Translations under genes and position numbers: made by a program | NCBI GenBank assembly: GCA_027294925.1 | Contig: JAPULM010000031.1 | Coordinates: forward strand, 1 to 11,148 | Source: a bacterium | Lineage (GTDB): Bacteria > Tectomicrobia > Entotheonellia > Entotheonellales > Entotheonellaceae | Length of the DNA stretch: 11,148 nucleotides | Direction: 5' to 3' | The notes under the pieces: generated by a model | The model's database searches: none | What the model was told of the DNA's origin: nothing | What the model saw: the letters and a program-made list of their open reading frames with translations, nothing else | Part shown: piece after piece, positions 5,903 through 11,148 of the stretch | Layout of the letters: each line of letters starts with the position of its first letter | How positions within the stretch are numbered: position 1 is the first letter of the stretch

Positions 5903-5989
5903 CTATCCGTTAACTTCTGCCAAGGTCTCTCCATCAAGTGCACGTATGCGATCAATCAAATGCTCAAGGGAAACATTCTATCGCGCCAT
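5903..5989 (-). pseudogene. Decayed small ORF with an early stop
   Basis: The rest of the gap between the SDR gene and 6114 has little content. The minus strand has AAGAGGT then ATG 5989: M-A-R, a TAG at codon 4, then NVSLEHLIDRIRALDGETLA and EVNG before a second TAG. The helical, charged stretch looks like the N-terminus of a small antitoxin- or adaptor-like protein inactivated by point mutation, but I recognise no family. Chance cannot be excluded. Confidence 0.25.
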
Positions 5990-6113
5990 GTAAACAGACC
6001 TCTTACCACAGGAGGATACGAACCAACCATTGGTGCTTTTTGCCCCTCCGACTGCACTGTGCTTAAGCCCTCTTATATTCTCTTCATAAACTGAGGATCT
6101 GAAGGAGGTTGCC

Positions 6114-6459
6114 ATGCGTCATAGCCCTGTCTTCATGTGGCGTCTGCTGATGTGTCTTCTCATCACGCTCTGTCTTGCCGTAATGGTAGCCCATGGGACC
6201 GCACGGGGTCTGGAACGCATTCCCATCAAAGACCGCACGGGTCAATCAGGCCAAGCACGCCCTGTTTCTATTCGACAGTTGCTTTTCGGGCTCGATCTTT
6301 TGGGAAGCGGTGATGGGGAACAACCCGAGCAGCTTTAAGGGGTGGGATTGTCCGGTAGAGCGAGTGTTGTGGGAAGAGGTGCAGCAGTTCATTGCGCAGC
6401 TCAATGCCCGGGAGGCCCGGGGTCCAGGGGCGGAACTCCTGGACATCCCAAAAGGTTAA
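6114..6459 (+). pseudogene. Broken secreted caspase-like/FGE-sulfatase gene (N-terminal pieces)
   Basis: AAGGAGGT precedes ATG 6114 by 5 nt, and the first frame gives a good signal peptide (MRHSPVFMWRLLMCLLITLC, then LAVMVAHGTARG) and IKDRTG. At about 6241 homology shifts frame to QAKHALFLFDSCFSGSIF, a peptidase C14 (caspase) segment with the catalytic-Cys motif DSCFSG (Cys codon 6280-6282). It then jumps directly at about 6301 to WEAVMGNNPSSFKGWDCPVE and a following V-x-F-I-A-Q-L-N-A-R-E segment, the start of a formylglycine-generating-enzyme-like (SUMF1) domain, which stops at about 6423. The catalytic His region of the caspase and most linker sequence are absent. This fits an intact signal peptide-caspase-FGE protein collapsed by two or more deletions and a frameshift. 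The translation and ribosome site are preserved but the product would be junk. Confidence 0.75.
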
Positions 6460-6477
6460 AACGTGATAATCCAAAAC

Positions 6478-6714
6478 CTAAGGCGTCCTGCGAAGGCGAA
6501 AGCCCGAAATCGTGTCACCGTAGTCTCTCCACGCGCCACCCCGAGCTATGCGACGCGAGTCCGACGCAGGACCCTGCGGATCTGTCACTGTCTCGGCAAT
6601 ATTGTTCCCATACCAATCCTGCACCCACTCCAACACGTTACCGTGCATGTCATATAGCCCCCAGACATTCGGCTTGACCCAATGGTTAGACTGAGTTTGC
6701 CCTACCAACCTATA
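6478..6714 (-). pseudogene. C-terminal half of an FGE-sulfatase (SUMF1-like) domain, opposite strand
   Basis: The minus strand encodes VGQTQSNHWVKPNVWGLYDM, HGNVLEWVQDWYGNN, then TDPQGPASDSRRIARGGAWR and GFRLRRTP with a natural TAG. This is the C-terminal half of the FGE-sulfatase fold (GLYDMHGNVxEW, RGGxW, GFRLxRTP are its hallmarks). The N-terminal half is missing: at about 6714 the homology stops and the GC-rich block begins, encoding unrelated residues. The piece lies tail-to-tail with the N-terminal FGE half on the plus strand (ending near 6423). Either the C-half of one gene was inverted in place, or two different FGE genes decayed head-on. The strong family match makes the fragment call firm; function is lost. 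Confidence 0.8.
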
Positions 6715-6718
6715 ACTG

Positions 6719-6825
6719 TGGCACCCCTCAGACCCAAGAGGCGTGCTACGCCTTGCTGCGAGCCGCTTCGGCGGGCTGCCACGGAGCGCTGGGGAGGCGT
6801 CCATCGCCGCTGGCGAGGGGTGGCA
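6719..6825. repeat. GC-rich 107-bp block bounded by imperfect inverted repeats
   Basis: TGGCACCCCTC (6719-6729) and the reverse complement of GAGGGGTGGCA (6815-6825) match at 10 of 11 positions. The block between is GC-rich, has internal short stems (for example GGCG/CGCC near 6740-6753), and contains GAGGCGT twice with a third copy just outside (6832-6838). It starts where FGE homology ends. It could be a small non-autonomous insertion or a REP/BIME-like hairpin element. No target-site duplication is evident and no transposase is present. Confidence 0.4.
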
Positions 6826-6833
6826 GTCGGTGA

Positions 6834-6974
6834 GGCGTATTGACTAACACTGTAAAGCAGCCGATAAGAACATAGTTGGCAGGCATGAAGCGTGTCGATC
6901 ATAACTAGTGCTTCTTCAAGGCCAAAAATTGGGATTTCCTCGGCTGTTTGATATGTAAAACAAGCCTGTTCGGT
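6834..6974 (-). pseudogene. Possible C-terminal scrap of an ECF sigma factor (SigJ-like/DUF6596 type)
   Basis: One minus-strand frame, open between a stop at 6975-6977 and the GC-rich block, encodes FGLEEALVMIDTLHACQLCS followed by Y-R-L-L-Y-S-V. The spacing and residues resemble the G-L-x-x-x-D-x-L...Y-x-L-L-x-x helical region near the C-terminus of long ECF sigma factors. The match is short and by eye only. If right, this is another broken gene in the same region; otherwise the stretch is featureless. Confidence 0.22.
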
Positions 6975-7060
6975 TTATGAGTACCCCAAAACTAAGACTT
7001 GAAGACACACTAAGTCATATTTTAGTTCTAAGTCGTGCCTTTTACCGCAGGAGACGTAAC

Positions 7061-7240
7061 ATGTCACACCCGTTGAAATTAGCCCTTACCGTCATCGCCG
7101 CGATGAGTCTCGTGTCAGCTTGTGCCGTAAAGACCAGAACCGAGATTGAAGTGCCCGGTGTCAGCATTAAAACTGCACCCGCATATTCGCCTGGATATAA
7201 ACACTGCCCGCCTGGTCATGCCAAAAAAGGCTGGTGCTAA
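7061..7240 (+). CDS. Small lipoprotein of unknown function
   Basis: 59 residues. The N-terminus MSHPLKLALTVIAAMSLVSAC is a lipoprotein signal peptide with lipobox V-S-A-C (Cys21), so the mature protein would be about 39 residues anchored to a membrane. The mature part is short and polar and ends HCPPGHAKKGWC, a Cys-Pro-Pro-Gly...Lys-Lys-Gly...Cys motif seen in small envelope lipoproteins. The two cysteines could form a disulfide in the periplasm. I chose ATG 7061 because AGGAG lies 7 nt upstream; an in-frame ATG at 6977 would add 28 residues before the signal peptide and destroy it. It is convergent with the HEAT-like gene. It looks intact, unlike the preceding 1 kb. Confidence 0.75.
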   Translation: MSHPLKLALTVIAAMSLVSACAVKTRTEIEVPGVSIKTAPAYSPGYKHCPPGHAKKGWC

Positions 7241-7249
7241 TGTTCATGG

Positions 7250-7280
7250 CGAGACGCCGGCTCGATATCTGATTTTTTTT
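7250..7280 (+). terminator. Weak possible terminator after the small lipoprotein gene
   Basis: CGAG (7250-7253) and CTCG (7261-7264) can pair, and an uninterrupted T8 lies at 7273-7280, about 30 nt past the stop. The stem is short and separated from the T-tract by eight bases, so this is a poor intrinsic terminator. Confidence 0.25.
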
Positions 7281-7306
7281 AAGAGCCTGTGCGTTTTGCT
7301 TGCCTG

Positions 7307-8134
7307 TCAAAAGAATTCGTCATCGTCATCGTCATCGTCGTCGTATCCTATAAGTCCCTTTGCCATGATCAGCGCCTCGGCTACCGCATCGGAAATATCG
7401 TCATCTTCTGCACCTATGAAGGGTTGAAGAAGTAAAGAAGCTTCTTGTGGCCGGATGTTGACGACTGCCTCGATCGCGGCGAGTAGCAGGTCTTTGTCGT
7501 CATAGTCCGGGATAATGAGCGCCGCGATGTGCGCCCAGGCGGCGTCCACTTCCCAGTTGCCGGCTGCACAGACCGCCTGGTAGTGCATGTCCTCATGGTT
7601 GCTGTCTAGCGCTTCGAGGATCAAGTCGTCGAAGCCGCGCACGAAACGCGTGCAGAAGACGGCGGTGAGCCGCCAATCGTCGTCATGGTTGGCATACGCC
7701 GTACGGATGGCCTCTTGATGCCACGCCTGTGGGGCGCGCACCGATACCTCCAGGATCTTCCGACGCACGTCCTGTGATACATCCGTCGCCAGATAAAGAT
7801 CGTGTAGGGACTGCTGAATCCTGTTAAATACGTCTTCGGAAATCAACATATCGTCGGGGTCGTCAAATCCCATCGTATCGGTGTGATCGAGGGCGACCCC
7901 TAGGGATATTGCTGCCGTGCCTCGCATATCCTCCATTTCGTTATCATCGCACACAATGGCGAGTAACGCCGCGGCGAGTTGGTCATTGACAACCGTATAG
8001 TCACCCGCCAACTCCGCCGCCAGCAGCCGGTCCGTTGCGTTGGCTTGACGGTCACGGAGCAGATCGAGGAACCTGTCGCCGGCATCACCCGGCCAATCCC
8101 AAGGTGGTATGTCTGGCAGGATTGTTAAGTCCAT
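7307..8134 (-). CDS. HEAT-repeat-like, Asp-rich protein
   Basis: 275 residues from ATG 8134, chosen because GGAGGC sits 6 nt upstream and the preceding 27 in-frame residues look non-coding. The protein is a series of helix pairs with Ala/Leu spacing typical of HEAT-like alpha-solenoids: ISLGVALDH, VRRKILEVSVRAPQAWHQEA, LTAVFCTRFVRGFDDLILEA, MHYQAVCAAGNWEVDAAWAH, LLLAAIEAVVNIRPQEASLL. It is strongly acidic and ends IGYDDDDDDDDEFF. The Asp run is coded by alternating GAT/GAC, a trinucleotide repeat prone to length change. No signal peptide, catalytic motif or membrane segment is seen, so it is probably a cytosolic scaffold or regulator. It lies 122 nt downstream of the nuclease-helicase gene on the same strand and may share its transcript. 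The repeat class is inferred from pattern. Confidence 0.7.
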   Translation of the reverse strand: MDLTILPDIPPWDWPGDAGDRFLDLLRDRQANATDRLLAAELAGDYTVVNDQLAAALLAIVCDDNEMEDMRGTAAISLGVALDHTDTMGFDDPDDMLISEDVFNRIQQSLHDLYLATDVSQDVRRKILEVSVRAPQAWHQEAIRTAYANHDDDWRLTAVFCTRFVRGFDDLILEALDSNHEDMHYQAVCAAGNWEVDAAWAHIAALIIPDYDDKDLLLAAIEAVVNIRPQEASLLLQPFIGAEDDDISDAVAEALIMAKGLIGYDDDDDDDDEFF

Positions 8135-8197
8135 CTTGTTGCCTCCATGCTCAATGTTTCCGATGAAGTCGCTGCTAGTTGAACTTAGAATATGACC

Positions 8198-8228
8198 ATG
8201 ATAGGGAAGGCGCATGGGCGCTGTTCAA
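8198..8228 (-). promoter_or_regulatory. Weak promoter candidate between the helicase and HEAT-like genes
   Basis: Minus strand TTGAAC (8228..8223), 19 nt, TATCAT (8203..8198), roughly 65 nt before ATG 8134. Spacing is longer than optimal. No terminator hairpin is visible in the 122-nt gap, so read-through from the helicase gene is at least as likely. Confidence 0.22.
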
Positions 8229-8256
8229 ACGTTACCGGCAGTGTAGCAGATGGGGT

Positions 8257-11148
8257 CTATTTGTCCACCTCTGATGCTTTCCAGGCGAACAGGGCGTTTT
8301 GTTCGCGGCACAGCTCATAATAGGACCTAAATCCATAATGTGCCGTTAAGCCGCTTTCAGTGGCTGGAATTTGAGTAAAAAAGGCGGTACTGCCGACCAC
8401 CACCAGTTTGTGCCGCGCGCGGGTGATTGCTACGTTGAAACGGTTGGGGCTGTTGAGAAAGGGACTATCGCGGTGATCGGGGTCAGAGGTGGTTAAAGAG
8501 AAAAGAATGACATCTCGTTCGGCGCCTTGTAGGCGTTCAACCGTATCGATGAGTGGCAAGCTAAGGGCTTCTTCTCCTTGACACTGCATCAGCAGGTGCG
8601 CCAGGTGTTGGGCAATAGCGTTGTTCTGCGCCCGGTGTGGCGCCACAATGGCTAGGCGTTCCGGCATCAGGCCGTAGTCGAGTAACAGTCGTACTGCCAA
8701 CGCCGCGATGATTTCCACTTCCGCCATTGATTGCTGGTGGTCGGTCTTATGGTCGGCCAGTACCAGCGTCACAGGGTGATCGGGCGAGAGGATCGTATCG
8801 GTCAGATCGGGGCGTTGGACGGCCGGTAAGACGAGTCGGGCATTAGCAATTGTTGGCGTGGGATGTAGATCGCCCTGGTACCACAGACGACTGGGCAACT
8901 GACAGAGGGTCTGATTCAGGCGGTAGGTTTCATTCAGCCGTACCCGTATCGATGCGTCATAGGTGTCCTGCAGGTGTGATAGGATCGAACGGCTTGGCAT
9001 GGCGTTATCTTCGCTGTCCTGTGGTCCGAGGATCACCGGCGGCAATTGCTTAATGTCGCCGCAGAAGATGTATTGACCCTTGCCGTAAAGTAGGCTGAGC
9101 ATTGCTTGCGGTATGATCACCTGCGACGCCTCGTCAAAGATTACCCAGTCAAAGAAAGCGGGAAAGGCGCCCGACTGACTGCCGAACAGATTGTACAGGC
9201 CGTAGCCGGTGGCGCCGAGAATCAGATAGGGGGTTTGCAAGACCTCCTCGGGGGTATCGACATAAGTGAGTGTGGGGGCGTCGTCTTGGTCAGGATCGAA
9301 TGGTGGGCGACGACCCCATTTCAGGTAGCGGCCTGGGAAATGCTGAGCAAACGGTTCCATAAGCAGTTGCTGTATTTTAAGCAAGACATTGTCAATCGCC
9401 TGATGGGTTAGGGCGCTGACGACGATGCGCAGGGGGCGACCGGCTTGTTGGGCTTGCAGGATAAGTGCGATTAGCATCCAGGCCAGCAAATGGGTTTTGC
9501 CAGTGCCTGGTGGTCCTTCGATTAACCCCAGGGGTGACCGAAATGGCAGCAATAAGGCGTCTTGCTGGCGCCTGTTGAGCGTCAGGTGTTGTATCCAATG
9601 CTGGGCCCATGCCAGGCCGGAGGCGGCATGCTGCAAGGGCAGGTTACCTGCCAGCAGAGCCGTTAGTTGCGGGTGTTTGCTCGGTGTGCATGCTTGGCGA
9701 ACCGCGTCTAGCAGTTTGGGCGTCGTCCAGTCTTCAATGTCTTCATCCAGGCTATAGCGCAGGCGGGCATTCAGTGTCAGCCGTCCCCGCCGGGCGACGA
9801 CAGCGAGGTGCCGGGCATGCGGTTCGTATTGTGCCAGGATGACCGCCGAGCCTTCCTGTAGGTCCGGATTGCCCAGCGGGTTGAGTTTGAGAAAATCGCC
9901 CACCCGAAAGCGCGCCAATGATGTTGTCGTAGGTAACTCGAAATGATAGAGAAAGCGGCCTTCGTCATCCAGTGTGGTTGCCTGATAGATAAGTGGTCCA
10001 AGGGCGCGGTAGCGTTCCACGCGTTCTGGCAATGGACATTGTTGCAGCGACAGAATATTGCGTTGGCGCCAGTCTCGTTGCTGTTCCAGGAATGTTACAC
10101 AATCGCGTTCTAAGGCTTGCCCCTGCTCGAGGCCGGGGGCGTTCCAAGCGGTTTGCCGCCAGTTACTGTGGAGATGGGCAGAGCAGATTTGCCACAACTG
10201 TTGCTGCAGGCGTAGATGAGTCTGTATATAGGTTTGTAATTGCGCCATGTGTTCGGCATGCAGATTGGCGTGTAACAAGAGCGTCTCGGCCTCGTCGGCC
10301 TCATCTTGTATGAGGTAAGGTGGTGGCGTTAGCGTTGGGGTAAGGCCCCAAACGTGTGCAGCAGTGGCCAGATTGACACGTAGCGCTATGGGTAGAGCAA
10401 AGTGTTGCCGCAGGATTTGTCGCAGATCGGTATGATGGTGATGGGCCGATGACCACAAGACGTTTAGCGCTTGCCCATCGGTGGCGTCGGACATGGTGTC
10501 TTGCAGGCATTGTAGACTAGCGGCACCAAACATGAAGAGATGCGGCCCTTGTCCCGCCGAGATCGCTTCCTGCCACCAGCCTTGGAGATGGGTGACAAAG
10601 GCCTGCTGGCAGGCCGGGATATCTGCCTCGCTTGCTGCGATCCAACAATGTGGTGTATCGGGTGTTGTTCGCTCAGATAAACGATGTAGCCCCCAGACGC
10701 GCGGCTGGCCGTTGCCCGGGTCGCGTAGCAGGTGGAAAAACACGGCGGTGGAGATGTTGGCGGGATAGAGCTCGGTGGTGTCGCTTAACAACGCCACCCG
10801 ATTATGCGCCAGAGCGCGCAGGCGGGCGCACAGTCTGGTTGCTTGTTGCGGATTGAACGATATCGTCCGATCCGCATCGTCTGTCTCACACCAGTCTGCC
10901 GCCTGCGCTAGCGTATGCCTATTAGCCGACTGCAACTTCAGGTGCTCGCCTGGGGTCAGATGTGGTGTCAGCATGACGTCATCGGTCGACAGCGCTTGGC
11001 GATAACAGGTATCGAGATAGGCGCATGACGTACAGTGGGGCCGTAGTTGCCAATCGGCTTCGAGCACCGGGGTGCCCAGCACACTGGTGATATGTTGAAC
11101 CAACATGGGGAGGGCCGTCAGGTAGGGTACCAAATCAAAGGTGTTGCG
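8257..11148 (-). CDS. TM0106-like RecB nuclease/SF1 helicase fusion, N-terminus beyond window
   Basis: 963 residues are visible; the frame is open to the window edge, so the true start lies outside. Residue numbers count from the codon at 11133. The first segment is the end of a RecB/Cas4-type nuclease: WQLRPHCTSCAYLDTC, with C34, C37 and C43 as three of the usual iron-sulfur (or zinc) ligands. A middle domain (about 105-215) has the RNase H-like outline of TM0106 proteins, but where D-x-E is expected it reads VFFHLLRDP (131-139). The C-terminal SF1 (Upf1/Dna2-like) helicase is complete: GPPGTGKT (540-547), SALTHQAIDN (573-582), DEAS (667-670), GDIKQLPP (692-699), ETYRLN (735-740), VERLQGAERD (865-874), NVAITRAR (900-907). 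It probably unwinds and cuts DNA in repair or defence. The HEAT-like gene follows. Confidence 0.9.
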   Translation of the reverse strand, partial: RNTFDLVPYLTALPMLVQHITSVLGTPVLEADWQLRPHCTSCAYLDTCYRQALSTDDVMLTPHLTPGEHLKLQSANRHTLAQAADWCETDDADRTISFNPQQATRLCARLRALAHNRVALLSDTTELYPANISTAVFFHLLRDPGNGQPRVWGLHRLSERTTPDTPHCWIAASEADIPACQQAFVTHLQGWWQEAISAGQGPHLFMFGAASLQCLQDTMSDATDGQALNVLWSSAHHHHTDLRQILRQHFALPIALRVNLATAAHVWGLTPTLTPPPYLIQDEADEAETLLLHANLHAEHMAQLQTYIQTHLRLQQQLWQICSAHLHSNWRQTAWNAPGLEQGQALERDCVTFLEQQRDWRQRNILSLQQCPLPERVERYRALGPLIYQATTLDDEGRFLYHFELPTTTSLARFRVGDFLKLNPLGNPDLQEGSAVILAQYEPHARHLAVVARRGRLTLNARLRYSLDEDIEDWTTPKLLDAVRQACTPSKHPQLTALLAGNLPLQHAASGLAWAQHWIQHLTLNRRQQDALLLPFRSPLGLIEGPPGTGKTHLLAWMLIALILQAQQAGRPLRIVVSALTHQAIDNVLLKIQQLLMEPFAQHFPGRYLKWGRRPPFDPDQDDAPTLTYVDTPEEVLQTPYLILGATGYGLYNLFGSQSGAFPAFFDWVIFDEASQVIIPQAMLSLLYGKGQYIFCGDIKQLPPVILGPQDSEDNAMPSRSILSHLQDTYDASIRVRLNETYRLNQTLCQLPSRLWYQGDLHPTPTIANARLVLPAVQRPDLTDTILSPDHPVTLVLADHKTDHQQSMAEVEIIAALAVRLLLDYGLMPERLAIVAPHRAQNNAIAQHLAHLLMQCQGEEALSLPLIDTVERLQGAERDVILFSLTTSDPDHRDSPFLNSPNRFNVAITRARHKLVVVGSTAFFTQIPATESGLTAHYGFRSYYELCREQNALFAWKASEVDK

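Noticed and set aside
5810..6094. Plus-strand 94-codon ORF upstream of the caspase/FGE remnant
   Set aside because: No ribosome site, composition of random sequence rich in Cys/Ser/Leu, and it overlaps the SDR start region.
6719..6825. Reading the inverted-repeat block as an insertion sequence
   Set aside because: Far too short, no transposase, no visible target duplication; kept only as a repeat element.
6977..7060. Upstream ATG extending the small lipoprotein by 28 residues
   Set aside because: It would place a charged Arg-rich segment before the signal peptide, and only ATG 7061 has a good ribosome site.
7318..7345. Short tandem repeat that might suggest an array or satellite
   Set aside because: It is a trinucleotide run inside the HEAT-like gene coding for Asp; no spacers, so not CRISPR.
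8135..8215. Upstream in-frame start extending the HEAT-like protein by 27 residues
   Set aside because: The extra residues look non-coding and no ribosome site precedes them, whereas ATG 8134 has GGAGGC 6 nt upstream.

Overview
The window is about 57% GC by eye (estimated, not counted) and comes from a bacterium with accessory, catabolism-flavoured gene content: an amidohydrolase_2 enzyme, two SDR oxidoreductases, a DehI-like dehalogenase relative, an FmdB-type zinc ribbon, and broken caspase/FGE-sulfatase sequence. This mix is reminiscent of uncultured lineages such as Candidatus Entotheonella/Tectomicrobia or other large-genome delta-like bacteria. That placement is an inference from gene style only; no marker gene is present.

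Layout. 1-772 (minus): the nearly complete SpoU/TrmH-type RNA methyltransferase, preceded by a small unknown ORF whose stop overlaps its start (ATGA) and whose Shine-Dalgarno lies inside a perfect hairpin. 910-1839 (plus): DehI-family protein with an internal duplication. 1843-5809 (minus): amidohydrolase, FmdB-like zinc-ribbon protein with its own promoter, and two SDR genes. This stretch also holds several short vestiges (an MFS-like piece, an amidohydrolase C-terminal piece, small ORFs) and a perfect 38-bp palindrome between the two SDR genes. One SDR has a normal Ser-Tyr-Lys triad; the other has lost the Tyr and Lys.

5816-7060 is a gene graveyard. A signal peptide, a caspase catalytic-Cys fragment and the N-terminal half of an FGE-sulfatase domain are run together by deletions on the plus strand. 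The C-terminal half of an FGE domain lies tail-to-tail on the minus strand. It abuts a compact GC-rich block bounded by imperfect inverted repeats, then a possible sigma-factor scrap.

7061-7240 (plus) is a small intact lipoprotein. 7307-11148 (minus) holds a HEAT-like, Asp-rich protein and, upstream of it, a large TM0106-like RecB nuclease/SF1 helicase fusion whose nuclease N-terminus lies beyond the window. The helicase motifs are all intact, while the middle RNase H-like domain seems to have lost its acidic catalytic residues.

No rRNA, tRNA, CRISPR array, transposase or integrase was seen. The nearest thing to a system is the nuclease-helicase plus HEAT-protein pair, which could belong to DNA repair or phage defence, but nothing in the window proves that.
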